64,000 nt of DNA from an uncultured Pelagibacteraceae bacterium (GCA_902536385.1 CACAWY010000004.1:54068-118067); one strand, 5' to 3'; shown: positions 1 through 13,234, counted from the stretch's first letter. Notes: generated by a model from the letters alone, not told the origin. Translations and numbers: made by a program.

Positions 1-1
1 G

Positions 2-190
2 AGTATTTACAAAGAATCATTTTCTAAGAAAAGCGAAAAAGAAATAATTATAACTAAAAATCTTAATATCGAGGAGATCTACGAAAGCGCATATCAACTC
101 GTTCAATATGGGTGGAAAAAGGAAGCGGTTCCCATAGTTAAAGAAAAAAAGTCATTAATTGCAAGATTTTTCGACCTTTTTTTTAATTAA
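2..190 (+). CDS. C-terminal end of an unidentified protein (5' end outside window)
   Basis: An open frame runs from the window edge to a TAA at 188-190 and gives about 62 residues. The end is lysine-rich and finishes in an amphipathic, aromatic stretch (LIARFFDLFFN). The next gene is lpxC, which in many proteobacteria follows the ftsA-ftsZ division genes. The fragment lacks the conserved FtsZ tail (PxFLRR type). An amphipathic C-terminal helix would suit an FtsA-like protein, but that is only an inference from position. I do not recognise the family from this fragment. Confidence 0.6.
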   Translation, partial: SIYKESFSKKSEKEIIITKNLNIEEIYESAYQLVQYGWKKEAVPIVKEKKSLIARFFDLFFN

Positions 191-259
191 TAAATACTTG
201 TTATTTTCAGAAACATTAGTTGTTTTAAAGACTCTCTAACATTTGGATATATATTAGCG

Positions 260-1186
260 ATGTTAAAAATTTTTCAACAAACAATTTCCAAACCTGTGAC
301 TTTTAAAGGCACAGGACTTCATACAGGCAAAAATTCCACTTTAACCATTTATCCAGGAAAATCTGATCAAGGAATTGTTTTTAAAAGAATTGATTTAAGT
401 GATAGAAATCAAATTCAAGCTAATTATAAAAATGTATCTTCAGCTACTTTATGTACAACTTTAGAAAATGAGTTTGGAACAAAAGTATCAACTGTAGAAC
501 ATCTTATGGCGGCTTTATACGTTGCTGATATAGACAATGCCGTTGTAGAAATTGATAGTGAAGAAGTTCCAATAATGGATGGTTCAGCTTCTAAATTTTT
601 AAATGATATTCAAAAGCAGGGTTTGAAAGAATTGTCTAAAAAAAGAAAATACTTGAATATTTCTAAAAAACTAGAATTGATTGATGGTGAAAGAAAAATA
701 TCAATAGAAAAAAGCAACTCAACATTTAATGTTGAATTTAAATTAAATTATAAAAATAATATAATTGGAAACCAATCTAATAAAGTAAATTTTAATGAAA
801 ATGATTTACACGATGTAATAAGTTCTAGAACTTTTTGCTTATTTGAGGATATCGAAAAAATAAAAAAAATGGGTTTAGCTAAAGGTGGTTCTCTTGATAA
901 TGCTTTAGTTATAGATAAAGATAAAATTTTGAATGAGGAAGGACTAAGAAATGAAAAAGAATTTGTTAATCATAAAATTTTAGATTTGGCAGGAGACTTT
1001 TTGCTATCTGGTTTTAGAATATTAGGTACAGTGAAATGTAACCAAGGCGGACATGAGTTAACTAATATGTTTCTTAGAAAATTATTAAAAATTAGCACAG
1101 CTTTTGAGATATCTGAATTAAAAGAAATAGTTGTTTCTCAAAAAATTAGGTCAAATCAATCAATTAAAATTGCAGTTAACGCTTAG
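260..1186 (+). CDS. lpxC: UDP-3-O-acyl-N-acetylglucosamine deacetylase LpxC
   Basis: LpxC is the zinc amidase that commits UDP-acyl-GlcNAc to lipid A synthesis in the cytoplasm. At 308 residues it has the usual family length. The expected zinc ligands are visible: H81 in STVEHLMAAL, and H238 and D242 in HKILDLAGD. The catalytic histidine H265 lies in GGHELTN. The N-terminal KPVTFKGTGLHTGK stretch is also typical. It is followed after about 50 bases by bamD and then ligA on the same strand, so outer-membrane lipid and protein assembly genes sit together. Presence of lpxC implies this organism makes a lipid A-based outer membrane. No strong ribosome binding site precedes the ATG. Confidence 0.97.
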   Translation: MLKIFQQTISKPVTFKGTGLHTGKNSTLTIYPGKSDQGIVFKRIDLSDRNQIQANYKNVSSATLCTTLENEFGTKVSTVEHLMAALYVADIDNAVVEIDSEEVPIMDGSASKFLNDIQKQGLKELSKKRKYLNISKKLELIDGERKISIEKSNSTFNVEFKLNYKNNIIGNQSNKVNFNENDLHDVISSRTFCLFEDIEKIKKMGLAKGGSLDNALVIDKDKILNEEGLRNEKEFVNHKILDLAGDFLLSGFRILGTVKCNQGGHELTNMFLRKLLKISTAFEISELKEIVVSQKIRSNQSIKIAVNA

Positions 1187-1239
1187 ATCCCAAATATAAA
1201 TCTTATTTTTTATATTCTAATCTGTTATTAATCTATTGT

Positions 1240-2070
1240 ATGATAGTTAGACTAACATCTGCACTAATAATAACTTTAGTTTTGTTATCTTGCTCAAAAG
1301 ATGAACTAACTTATGAACCTTCTGAAAAGGTTGACCCTTATGTCATTTATAAAGAAGGTCTTGAAGCGTTTGAAAAAAACGACTTCTTTTTTGCCAGTAA
1401 AAAATTTTCTGAGGCTGAACTAAATTTTAGAGAAGTTGACTTATCTGCTAAATCAGCAATCATGTCGAGTTTTTCACTTTATGGTATAAATTTTTATTCA
1501 GAAGCTCTTGAGAACCTAGAAAGGTATTTGAAAAATTATCCCTCTGATAGATTTGTGATATATGCTCATTATTTAATTTCAATAATCTATTTTGAGCAAA
1601 TTGCTGATGAAAAAAAAGATTTAGATCCTTTAATTAAGGCAAATGATAAAATAAACTTTTTCTTGGCTAAATATCCGAACACAGAATATGCATTGGATTT
1701 AAAATTTAAAAAAGATTTAATACAAAATCAACTAGCAGCTAAAGAATTATTTGTAGCAAAATTTTATATTTCAACAAAAAAATGGATCCCTGCTATTAAT
1801 AGGTTAAAAGTGATTGTAAAAAAATATGATCAAACTATTTTTATAGAAGAAGCGCTCCATAGATTAGTGGAAATTAATTATTACTTAGGTCTAGAGGAAG
1901 AGGCTAAAAAATTTGCAAATATTTTAGGCTATAACTACAATACCAGCGAATGGTTTGAACAATCATATAAAATTCTAAATAAAAATTATGAAATTAAGAG
2001 CAGGGTTGATCCTAAAAAATTCAAAAATGAAAAAAGTTTTTTAAAAAATATTTTAAAAAAAATAAAATAA
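1240..2070 (+). CDS. bamD: Outer membrane assembly lipoprotein BamD (ComL)
   Basis: BamD is the essential lipoprotein of the BAM complex that inserts beta-barrel proteins into the outer membrane. The 276-residue product starts with a lipoprotein signal (ITLVLLSC, lipidated Cys near residue 18). It continues with helical TPR-like repeats, for example YKEGLEAFEKNDFFFASKKF, followed by the typical YPSDRFVIYAHYLISIIYFEQI segment. Length and order fit the ComL/YfiO family. It lies between lpxC and ligA, three bases before the latter, so co-transcription is likely. Confidence 0.93.
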   Translation: MIVRLTSALIITLVLLSCSKDELTYEPSEKVDPYVIYKEGLEAFEKNDFFFASKKFSEAELNFREVDLSAKSAIMSSFSLYGINFYSEALENLERYLKNYPSDRFVIYAHYLISIIYFEQIADEKKDLDPLIKANDKINFFLAKYPNTEYALDLKFKKDLIQNQLAAKELFVAKFYISTKKWIPAINRLKVIVKKYDQTIFIEEALHRLVEINYYLGLEEEAKKFANILGYNYNTSEWFEQSYKILNKNYEIKSRVDPKKFKNEKSFLKNILKKIK

Positions 2071-5804
<3,734 letters not shown>

Positions 5805-5817
<13 letters not shown>

Positions 5818-7847
5818 TTCAACATTTTCTTTTTATATCTATCCCATCCAGGACTTTTGTAGCCCTCATCAAAGTCAATTGAGTTATCTTGATTAAATTC
5901 AAATTCATCATTTTCAAAAGTGCTTGTTTCATTCTTTTCAACACTTTCTTCAGGTATTTCATTTATAAATCGAGAGGGTAGTGCATCCATCCAATCCCCG
6001 TGATATGCTCTTTTCATTGCAAAAGATAAATAAGCTTCTTTTTTCGCCCTAGTAATTCCAACATAAGCTAATCTTCTCTCCTCTTCTAAAGCAAAATCTC
6101 CTTTTTCTTCTAAAGATTTTTGGTGAGGAAATAGTCCTTCCTCCCATCCAGGAAGAAAAACAACATCAAATTCTAATCCTTTGGCGGCATGCATTGTCAT
6201 TAGATTAATTTTTGCCCCTTCCCAGTCCTGGTCAATTGAAGTTGCCAATGCTACGTGTTCTAAAAAACTCTGAAGGCTATCATAATCTTGCATTGCTCTG
6301 AGTAATTCTTTCAAATTTTCTAACCTATTTTCATTTTCTAAATCTTTTTTATTTTTCAATAATGATGAATATCCAGACTCATCTAAAACTAATTTAAGTA
6401 AGTCATAATGTTTCATTTTAGATGAGTCTTTTCTCCACTTATGTATCATATTTATGAATTGGTGAATTGTAGTTTTTATTTTTGGTTTGAAATCACCTTT
6501 TTCAATCATCTTGATAATAGAGTCTTCAAGACACAATTTATTCAATTTACCAAAAGAATAAATTTGATTGACAGTACTCTCCCCAATCCCTTTTTTCGGA
6601 GCACTAAGCGCTCTTTCTAAAGCTAAATCGTCAAATTTTTGATTAACAATTCTTAGATAAGAAATAGCATCTTTTATTTCAGTTCTTTCATAAAACTTAA
6701 TTCCTCCAAGCACTCTATAACTTATTCCTACCTGAAGAAATCGTTCTTCAAATTCTCTTGTTTGATATATAGCTCTTACCAAAATTGATACGTCATTTAA
6801 TGAGTATTTTTTTTTAATTTTTTGTTCAATAATATCACTTATACCTTGTGCTTCCTCTTTTCCAGATCTATAACAATTTAATTTTACTAATTCACCTTGA
6901 TTGGCCGAAGACCATAATTTTTTACCAACTCTATTAGAATTATTTGAAATTAAATGAGATGCTGTTTCTAATATATTTTTTGTAGATCTGTAGTTTTGTT
7001 CTAACTTAAATACTTTACAATTTTCATAAATTTTATCGAATGTTAGGAAGTTTTTTATTTCAGCGCCTCGCCAACTATAAATTGATTGGTCATCATCACC
7101 AACGCAACAAATATTTCTCTCTTCATTGACTAATAAATTTAGCCATTTATTTTGAATAAAATTTGTATCTTGGAATTCATCTACTAAAATATATTTGAAG
7201 TTACTTTGATATATTCCTCTTATGTCCTTATGTTCCTCAAAAAGTTTAACACAAAAAAGAATCAGATCACCAAAATCAAATGCATTCAAGTCTTTTGTTT
7301 TACTTTGGTATATCTCGTATACTTTCAAAATTGATTTTATAATAGATCCTTTTTTTTCTATTTTTACATCTTTTGGCAACAAACCTTTATTTTTCCATTG
7401 ATCAATATGATATAATATTAATTGAGGAGAAAATTTTTTTGCATCTAAGTCCTCTCCTTTGACAATACTTCTTAAAAGTTTTTTCTGATCATCTGTATCA
7501 AGAATTGTAAAATTACTTTTATAACCTAATGCCTCAGCGTGTCTCCGCAAAATTTTTACGCTTACTGAGTGAAATGTCCCTAACCAAGGAATTGCACTTG
7601 ATGTTCCTTTAACGTGGTGCATTACTCTATTTTGCATTTCTTTCGCAGCTTTATTTGTAAAAGTCACGCATAAAATTTGACTTGGAAAAGCTTTCTTTTG
7701 ATTAATAATGTGTATTAATCTCGTTGTTAAAACTCTAGTTTTACCAGAGCCAGCTCCAGCAACAATTAGGTTGGGACCCTCAGTGCTAAGAACCGCATCT
7801 TTTTGTTCCTTGTTTAGTTTTTGAATTAATTTATCTTTATTATTCAT
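5805..7847 (-). CDS. uvrD: ATP-dependent DNA helicase UvrD/PcrA family
   Basis: This is a superfamily 1A 3'-5' helicase for nucleotide excision and mismatch repair. The helicase motifs appear in order in the 680-residue product: Walker A AGAGSGKT near residue 32, TFTNKAAKEM (Ia), LVDEFQDTN (II), DDQSIYSWRGA (III), QNYRST (IV), TMHAAKGLEFDVVFLP (V) and EERRLAYVGITRA (VI). The C-terminal tail is acidic and less conserved. RecB nuclease domains are absent. pepP follows with a 13-base overlap. The next gene starts divergently about 45 bases upstream. Confidence 0.95.
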
Positions 7848-7891
7848 AAGCTAGAATTTTCATTTATATACTAGTTACAAATATAAAAAAA

Positions 7892-9292
7892 ATGATAAAT
7901 AAAATTTATAAAACAATTAACAACAAATTTTCTAGATTATTTAAATTTATATTTTTCCTAAGATATCTTTTTTCAATTTTTTTTGTCGCATTATTAATAA
8001 TTTTATTAATTCCCCAAGTTTTTGATTACAAAAAGAAAGAGCAAATTATCAAGCAGTATCTCTTTAATAACTATGGCTTAAAGATAATAAAAATGGATAA
8101 TATAGATTTTAATTCTTTTCCAGTTCCAAATTTACAAATAAACAACGCAATCATAAATCCTTCCTCAGATAATTTAAGCCTATCATCTCAAAAATTGATT
8201 ATATATCCAGAGATATTTAGTATTTACAACTATAATAATTTCCATGCTAGAAAAATTAAACTCATTAATTCTGTTATAACAACTGATGTAAAATTTATTC
8301 AAAATTTTATTAAGGATATTTTTAGTATAGAAAAAAAGTTTTTTTTTGAGAATTTGAAATTTAATATTTCAGATAACAACAATAATATAATAAATCTTAA
8401 TAAAATAAGATTTACAAATTATGGCTACAAAAAAAATGTTATAATAGGTGAGCTCTTTAATAGAAAATTTGAAGTTAATTTAAAAGATAAATATAAAAAT
8501 ATAAGTTTTAAACTTTTAGGGACAGGAATATCCGCAAAACTAATTTTTTTCGATAATAAGAATTTAAATTATAATGGAAATTTAAAAGGAAAAGTTTTAA
8601 GATCAAATTTCAAACTTGACTTCTCGTACGAGAATAACTCCTTAAAAATCAGTAATTTTATTTTTAGAGATAAAAAACTTTCATTTAGTAGCAACGGAAC
8701 CCTTAAATATAAACCTTTTTTTAAAATAGATCTTAACTCTGAAGTAAAAAATATTGACCCTAAAATTTTAAAAGATTTAGATATTGAACACATACTTAAT
8801 TCAAAAGAATTAATTAAAAGGTTCAACAGTCAAATTAGTATTTCTTTTTTACCCAAAAGATTTTATAATAATTTAATAGATAACTTAGATATCAAAACTC
8901 AATTAGCATTCGGTAGACTAAATATTTATAAAAATTTCTCAATAGATAAAAGTAAGTTTAATTGTAAAAACAAAATAAATTTATTAGAAGATTACCCAGT
9001 ACTTCATTTCGACTGTAATCTTTCTACTATGGATAAAAGAGAATTATATGAAAAATTTGGAATTAAATATCAAAACAAAAATGAAAAATTAAAATTAGTA
9101 ATTCGGGGTAACTTAAATATCCTGAATAATACGATAAATTTTGACAGTATAGAAATGAACGAAAACTATAACGCTACAATTGAAGACATAAAATATTTTA
9201 AGTCATCTTTTGAAAATATCCTGTTCGATAAAAATTTCCAAAATATATTTGATTTATCAAAATTAAGAAAATTTATTTTAGAAATTTCTTAA
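7892..9292 (+). CDS. AsmA-like membrane-anchored protein
   Basis: This 466-residue protein has one N-terminal membrane helix ([21 protein letters not shown], about residues 26-46). A long periplasmic, asparagine- and lysine-rich beta-repetitive region follows. The segment after the helix has the pattern of AsmA/TamB-like N-termini: a short lipid-facing region, then INNAIINPS and repeated amphipathic strands. AsmA-like proteins are thought to help lipid or outer membrane traffic. It is shorter than classical AsmA, so this is a fold-level guess. Its 3' end overlaps the convergent fumC stop by 4 bases. Confidence 0.6.
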   Translation: MINKIYKTINNKFSRLFKFIFFLRYLFSIFFVALLIILLIPQVFDYKKKEQIIKQYLFNNYGLKIIKMDNIDFNSFPVPNLQINNAIINPSSDNLSLSSQKLIIYPEIFSIYNYNNFHARKIKLINSVITTDVKFIQNFIKDIFSIEKKFFFENLKFNISDNNNNIINLNKIRFTNYGYKKNVIIGELFNRKFEVNLKDKYKNISFKLLGTGISAKLIFFDNKNLNYNGNLKGKVLRSNFKLDFSYENNSLKISNFIFRDKKLSFSSNGTLKYKPFFKIDLNSEVKNIDPKILKDLDIEHILNSKELIKRFNSQISISFLPKRFYNNLIDNLDIKTQLAFGRLNIYKNFSIDKSKFNCKNKINLLEDYPVLHFDCNLSTMDKRELYEKFGIKYQNKNEKLKLVIRGNLNILNNTINFDSIEMNENYNATIEDIKYFKSSFENILFDKNFQNIFDLSKLRKFILEIS

Positions 9293-10680
9293 TTTTTAGG
9301 TTTAGTCATATTAATGGGACTCATTATTTTATTATATTCTTTTTCTTTGATTAATCCTGATTTAATGACCTCATGTTTTAAAGTAGTTCCATTTTTATAA
9401 GCAGTTTTTGCAATACTTGCAGCTTTATCATATCCAATTTTCGGTGCTAAGGCTGTAACTAGCATTAATGAATTATCTAAAAGATATTTTATTCTTTTTT
9501 TATCAGCTTTAATTCCTTTTACACAATAAAGTGCAAAAGTTTTTGCAGAATCACTCATTATCTCAATAGATTGTAAAATATTATGAATTATTAAAGGTTT
9601 AAAAACATTTAGTTCAAAGTGTCCATGAGAACCTGCCATGGTAATTCCGTTATGATTTCCAATTACTTTCACACAAACCATTGTAACGGCTTCAGACTGA
9701 GTTGGATTAACCTTACCTGGCATAATAGAGGATCCTGGTTCATTTGATGGCAAAATTAGTTCTCCATAACCAGCTCTTGGGCCTGAACCTAAAAACCTAA
9801 TATCATTAGCAATTTTCATTAGACATACTGCTGTGGTATTGAGTGTTCCTGAGAAATTTACAATCTCATCATGGGCTGCTAAAGCCGCAAATTTATTTGA
9901 AGTAGGTTTGAATGGGAGTTTTGTAATTTTACTAATTTCTTTAATAATTTTTTTATCAAAATTTTTTCTAGTATTTAATCCTGTTCCGACCGCAGTTCCT
10001 CCTTGCGCTAAATAATAGATTTCTTTAAGAGCAGACTCTATTCTTGATATACATTTTCTTAATTGAGTATGATAGCCAGAAAATTCTTGTCCTAAAGTTA
10101 AAGGTGTTGCATCTTGTAAATGTGTTCTTCCAACTTTAACAATTTTTTTAAATTCTCTTGATTTTCTAGCTAATTCTTTTTCTAAAATTTTTAAAGATGG
10201 AAGAAGCTTCTCTTTTGATTTTAAAGCAATCGCAATATGCATTGCAGTAGGAAATACATCATTTGTAGATTGGGATTTGTTTACATGGTCATTAGGATGA
10301 ACAGGTTTTTTTGTACCCATTTTACCACCAATCATTTGTATCGCTCTATTAGCAATTACCTCGTTTACATTCATATTTGTTTGTGTACCCGATCCAGTTT
10401 GCCAAACTTTTAAAGGAAAATGATCATCTAATCTGCCTTTGATCACTTCATCTGCTGCCCTGATAATATATTTGCTTAGTCTAACATCTAAATCTTTGTT
10501 TCTAGCATTAACTATAGCTGCTGCTTTTTTAATAATCGCTATAGAGTGGATAACTAAAGGTCTTACTAAAAAATCTCCAATATTAAAATATTTATTAGAT
10601 CTCTCAGTCGAGGCACCCCAATACTTATCACCAGGCACTTTAATCTTTCCGATACTGTCGAATTCTATTCTGTATTTCAT
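9289..10680 (-). CDS. fumC: Fumarate hydratase class II
   Basis: This is the iron-independent fumarase of the TCA cycle, converting fumarate to malate. The fumarase/aspartase signature [15 protein letters not shown] is near residue 315. [19 protein letters not shown] and [21 protein letters not shown] are also clear. The ORF track opens 16 codons earlier at 10728. I prefer the internal ATG at 10680 ([20 protein letters not shown]) because class II fumarases begin this way; this gives about 463 residues, the usual length. The upstream 60 bases are shared with the divergent MazG-like gene and contain a TATAAT-like box readable on both strands. Confidence 0.96.
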   Translation of the reverse strand: MKYRIEFDSIGKIKVPGDKYWGASTERSNKYFNIGDFLVRPLVIHSIAIIKKAAAIVNARNKDLDVRLSKYIIRAADEVIKGRLDDHFPLKVWQTGSGTQTNMNVNEVIANRAIQMIGGKMGTKKPVHPNDHVNKSQSTNDVFPTAMHIAIALKSKEKLLPSLKILEKELARKSREFKKIVKVGRTHLQDATPLTLGQEFSGYHTQLRKCISRIESALKEIYYLAQGGTAVGTGLNTRKNFDKKIIKEISKITKLPFKPTSNKFAALAAHDEIVNFSGTLNTTAVCLMKIANDIRFLGSGPRAGYGELILPSNEPGSSIMPGKVNPTQSEAVTMVCVKVIGNHNGITMAGSHGHFELNVFKPLIIHNILQSIEIMSDSAKTFALYCVKGIKADKKRIKYLLDNSLMLVTALAPKIGYDKAASIAKTAYKNGTTLKHEVIKSGLIKEKEYNKIMSPINMTKPKN

Positions 10681-10740
10681 TGTTGATTCTTTGTTATAAT
10701 ACACCTTTATTGATAAATTATGAAACACAAAGGATAAAAA

Positions 10741-11112
10741 ATGAGCAATTTTAAAAGTGTTAAAATATTTATGAAAACTTTTGGTCAGGAAGTAAAAGAA
10801 AAAGCTGAGTTTCCAAACGATAAAATTACCATCCTAAGATATGACCTTATTAAAGAGGAACTTGAAGAGTTGAAAGATGCAATAGATAAAAGAGACATCA
10901 AAGAAGTTGCAGATGCTTTAACTGATATACTTTATGTAACCTATGGTGCTGGTCATGCTTTTGGAATAGATTTAGACAAATGTTTCGAAGAGGTACAAAG
11001 TTCAAATATGAGCAAATTAGATAATAATGGAAAACCAATTTACAATGATAAAGGTAAAGTGATGAAAGGTCCAAATTATTTTAAACCAAACTTAAACAAG
11101 TTTGTAGCTTAA
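10741..11112 (+). CDS. MazG-like / PRA-PH-type NTP pyrophosphohydrolase
   Basis: This 123-residue all-alpha NTP pyrophosphatase-like protein carries the acidic helices that bind magnesium: [11 protein letters not shown] near residues 38-48 and [17 protein letters not shown] near 56-72. The C-terminal [29 protein letters not shown] stretch is typical of the phosphoribosyl-ATP pyrophosphohydrolase-like branch that is not HisE. The likely role is hydrolysing non-canonical or surplus nucleoside triphosphates, but the substrate cannot be read from sequence. A good ribosome binding site (AAAGGA) precedes the ATG. The next tiny ORF overlaps its stop by one base. Confidence 0.85.
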   Translation: MSNFKSVKIFMKTFGQEVKEKAEFPNDKITILRYDLIKEELEELKDAIDKRDIKEVADALTDILYVTYGAGHAFGIDLDKCFEEVQSSNMSKLDNNGKPIYNDKGKVMKGPNYFKPNLNKFVA

Positions 11113-11192
11113 TGAAAAAAAATTATCACTGGATACTTTTAGGAATATCAGTTGGGATTATAATTTATATGTTAGATAAATATATTTTTTAG
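11112..11192 (+). CDS. 26-residue single-span membrane peptide
   Basis: This ORF is too short for the ORF track. Its ATG at 11112 shares its A with the TAA of the MazG-like gene (TAATG junction), the coupling arrangement seen at several real gene junctions in this window. It encodes [19 protein letters not shown] followed by MLDKYIF. That is a positively charged start, one hydrophobic span of about 14-16 residues and a short charged end. It could be a small membrane protein. I recognise no family, and chance is not excluded. Confidence 0.4.
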   Translation: MKKNYHWILLGISVGIIIYMLDKYIF

Positions 11193-11208
11193 TTCTAATA
11201 TTTGAAAA

Positions 11209-11832
11209 CTATTTTGAATTTTTACTTCTAAATTTAATAGACAAAGGGTGTAAATCTCTAGAAGAATTAATTGGTCTTGGCACTGGCAGTTTGAAAGAAT
11301 TTCCATTTGCATTTTTTTTTGATCTCGAACTGATTTTCGAAGGCAATCCTTTAAAATCTTTAAAGTTCATGTCCACAACCTTTTGTCGTCTCATTTTTAT
11401 TGGATAATCTTCTAACCAAACTTTCTCATTCCATTTAGGTATCATTATTTTTAAAAAAGGTTTTAAAATTTTTCTCCAACCATTTAAAAAAAATTTGTAA
11501 TTCATAATTATTTCACAAGAGGAATTTGTTTTAGAGTTGACAGTAATAGTTGTTTTAGATATCACGCCCATTTGTACCGCATATGTGAACAATGTATTTT
11601 CATCATGTTGAACCATAAAGACAGGAGTAAGAAATTTTAAAAATGGAAATGGGACTTTAATATTATCGACTCTAAACATGAAATTATTTTTATCATATAG
11701 AATATCTGATTTTTTATATCCTTCGTGAACAACATCTAAGTGTTCATGATCCCAATAATTCCATAAAGCAACCTCTTTAGAGCAATTGATTTCTTTAATT
11801 ATTTCAACTTCTAATATGTCACTCTCTCTCAT
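11209..11832 (-). CDS. SRPBCC-type catalytic half of a Rieske oxygenase-like protein
   Basis: This 207-residue protein follows the small Rieske gene with a 14-base overlap. Residues 28-36 (DHEHLDVVH) match the D-x2-H-x4-H mononuclear iron motif of Rieske non-heme oxygenase alpha subunits. WLEDYPIKMRRQ near 139-150 resembles the conserved ED...Q stretch that carries the third iron ligand in that family. The rest fits a helix-grip (SRPBCC) domain. Added to the upstream 123-residue Rieske domain, the total is about 330 residues, the size of small Rieske monooxygenases. It is either a genuine two-subunit version or one gene broken by a frameshift at the GA repeat at the junction. The substrate is unknown. 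Confidence 0.75.
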   Translation of the reverse strand: MRESDILEVEIIKEINCSKEVALWNYWDHEHLDVVHEGYKKSDILYDKNNFMFRVDNIKVPFPFLKFLTPVFMVQHDENTLFTYAVQMGVISKTTITVNSKTNSSCEIIMNYKFFLNGWRKILKPFLKIMIPKWNEKVWLEDYPIKMRRQKVVDMNFKDFKGLPSKISSRSKKNANGNSFKLPVPRPINSSRDLHPLSIKFRSKNSK

Positions 11833-12190
11833 AAATTAAAAATATCTTATCGTTTTCTAAATTAATATTATATTCTTTTAGTTTATCCGGTTTAACCTCA
11901 AACTCATAAGGGTTTAATCCTAATTTTAATGGATAACTAAGACACTTTCCGGTTTTATTACAAAACTTCCAATTATGCCACTTACATCTCAATAAATCCT
12001 TTTTTTGATCATAAAAAATTTCACCACCAAAATGAGGACAGATAGATGAAAAAACTTTTATATTTTCTTCTTTATCTAAAAAACAAATTATTTCATCTTT
12101 CAGTTCATCAAAAAATTTAATTATATATTTTTTTTTTTTTAATACTCCTAATTTGCATATGAAAATGGAGAACTGTTTATTATTAATCAT
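11819..12190 (-). CDS. Rieske [2Fe-2S] domain protein
   Basis: This 123-residue protein has a complete Rieske cluster motif: C51-x-H53 (CPHFGGE) and C69-x2-H72 (CKWHNWKF), the two Cys and two His that hold a [2Fe-2S] cluster. It lacks any membrane anchor, so it is ferredoxin- or oxygenase-type rather than part of cytochrome bc1. The next gene supplies an SRPBCC domain with a mononuclear iron motif. Together they look like the two halves of an oxygenase alpha subunit. The start codon is only 9 bases from a tmRNA-end repeat. No reductase gene is nearby. Confidence 0.85.
   Translation of the reverse strand: MINNKQFSIFICKLGVLKKKKYIIKFFDELKDEIICFLDKEENIKVFSSICPHFGGEIFYDQKKDLLRCKWHNWKFCNKTGKCLSYPLKLGLNPYEFEVKPDKLKEYNINLENDKIFLIYERE
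11822..11830 (-). repeat. GA dinucleotide tract at the Rieske/SRPBCC junction
   Basis: On the minus strand the junction reads TATGAGAGAGAGTGAC, with four GA units. The first frame stops at the TGA. The second ORF starts at the ATG just before the tract. One additional GA unit would turn the reading into Y-E-R-E-S-D and continue straight into the downstream gene. Confidence 0.8.
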
Positions 12191-12199
12191 ATATTTTCA

Positions 12200-12223
12200 G
12201 GGGCGTTTTGTTGCCAGGTACCC
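12200..12223 (-). repeat. Copy A of the tmRNA 3'-end direct repeat
   Basis: The plus strand reads GGGGCGTTTTGTTGCCAGG and continues TACCC. It matches the last bases of the tmRNA coding piece (copy C at 13764) with one change in the first 19 bases. All three copies are in the same orientation. Integrases often use tmRNA 3' ends and leave such partial copies, so it may be an old attachment site. No integrase gene is present in the window. Confidence 0.75.
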
Positions 12224-12239
12224 TTAACCTTTTAACGTT

Positions 12240-12345
12240 ATATAACAATTCAAGATCATAAAAAACGGCTATTTCTTTGCTGGGTGAGACCGTATTGTGC
12301 CCACCAGTGAGTCCGGATAAGATAAGTCCTGTGAAATTAGAATTC
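12240..12345. other. Less AT-rich non-coding stretch, possible structured RNA
   Basis: Between repeat A and the DUF2784 gene lies a stretch clearly richer in GC than neighbouring spacers. It contains partial inverted repeats, such as CTGGGTG against CCACCAG and GGATAAGATAAGTCC. It has no credible ORF. It could be a small RNA, a leader of the downstream gene or a remnant of the inserted element. I do not recognise a known RNA family on either strand. Confidence 0.25.
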
Positions 12346-12377
12346 AAATACGAACTATCATTTAAATTAATTAGATA

Positions 12378-12764
12378 ATGTACGAATTGTTAGCAAATCT
12401 GACTTTAGTTACTCATTTAATATTTATTTTATTTGTTATTTTTGGTGGAATGTTCTTTTTTATTTTTTCAAAAATTATCTATATTCATATCCCATCATTA
12501 TTATGGGGAATTTATATAGAATTCACTAATTCTGTTTGTCCGTTAACTTATCTAGAGAATTGGTTTTTATATAAAGGTGAGCTGTCAACTTATTCTAATG
12601 ATTTTATTAACAACTATCTTTTTCCAATAATTTATCCTGAGGACTTGACTGCTGAAATTCAAATTTATATTGGTATATCGCTTATACTTATTAATATTTT
12701 AATTTACGGATTAATTTTAAAAAATCTAAAGAATGAAAAAAATTTTAGCGATCATAATTTTTAG
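12378..12764 (+). CDS. DUF2784 family membrane protein
   Basis: This 128-residue protein has about four membrane spans: LVTHLIFILFVIFGGMFFFIF, a central HIPSLLWGIYIEF span, and a last span near residues 100-118. The motif SVCPLTYLENW is the hallmark of the DUF2784 family. The function of that family is not known. It lies in the block between repeat copies A and B. Its end overlaps the next ORF by 32 bases, suggesting the two genes moved or are expressed together. Confidence 0.8.
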   Translation: MYELLANLTLVTHLIFILFVIFGGMFFFIFSKIIYIHIPSLLWGIYIEFTNSVCPLTYLENWFLYKGELSTYSNDFINNYLFPIIYPEDLTAEIQIYIGISLILINILIYGLILKNLKNEKNFSDHNF

Positions 12765-13095
12765 TCTCTCAATTTTTGGCAGTTATAATTCAGTTTTAGC
12801 AAATGATTTGATTTGTAGCGATGATAAGAATAGTGAAGTTATAAATATATTTTATAATCAAGACAGAATAGAGATATTAGGCAAAACTTTCACAAATGTC
12901 TTAATTTTTGGAAATGGTGTTTCAGCAGAATACTTTAAATGGAAAACTTCGTTTTTAGGACTCAGGAAGTTATTAGATGAGAGTTGGAAAATAAATTTGG
13001 AATTTTCAAAACCAAAATCAGCCTCAATAATTAAATATAAATATGAAAATGGTGAGCTTAAAAAACTAAGTGAAAGTTCATATTCATGTGAATAA
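12733..13095 (+). CDS. Small exported protein of unknown function
   Basis: The 120-residue product starts with a Sec-type signal peptide (MKKILAIIIFSLSIFG, with likely cleavage after SVLA near residue 23). The mature part is about 97 residues with a cysteine near each end (DLICSDD and SYSCE), which could form one disulfide in the periplasm. I recognise no family. Its start lies inside the DUF2784 gene. Its stop codon is four bases before repeat copy B. Confidence 0.6.
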   Translation: MKKILAIIIFSLSIFGSYNSVLANDLICSDDKNSEVINIFYNQDRIEILGKTFTNVLIFGNGVSAEYFKWKTSFLGLRKLLDESWKINLEFSKPKSASIIKYKYENGELKKLSESSYSCE

Positions 13096-13099
13096 TTAA

Positions 13100-13119
13100 G
13101 GGGCGTTCTGTTGCCCGGC
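13100..13119 (-). repeat. Copy B of the tmRNA 3'-end direct repeat
   Basis: The plus strand reads GGGGCGTTCTGTTGCCCGGC. The first 16 bases are identical to copy C, the real tmRNA end, then it diverges. It begins four bases after the stop codon of the exported-protein gene. It starts 900 bases after copy A and 664 bases before copy C. Confidence 0.75.
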
Positions 13120-13160
13120 ATTAGATTAGAAATTAGCATATTTGCTTACTTTATCAAAAT

Positions 13161-13234
13161 ACTTCATTGCAAACTTCATTGCTCGAAGCACTTATTTTCT
13201 TTCTACTTGCTTTTTTGGATATAGCACTTCATTG
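13161..13234 (+). repeat. Three short direct repeats (ACTTCATTG)
   Basis: ACTTCATTG occurs at 13161, 13173 and 13226, inside the 137-base spacer between repeat copy B and the next gene. Two copies extend to ACTTCATTGCAAA / ACTTCATTGTAAA. They could be operator sites, or decay products of an older duplicated sequence. I see no ORF in this spacer. Confidence 0.4.

Noticed and set aside
9289-10728. The longer start at 10728 for fumC
   Set aside because: Sixteen extra residues ([11 protein letters not shown]...) precede the standard fumarase beginning [11 protein letters not shown] and take up the divergent promoter region.
12858-13139. 93-codon minus-strand ORF starting inside repeat copy B
   Set aside because: It lies opposite the exported-protein gene, which has a clean signal peptide and plus-strand context. 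It is read through repeat sequence and shows no family pattern.
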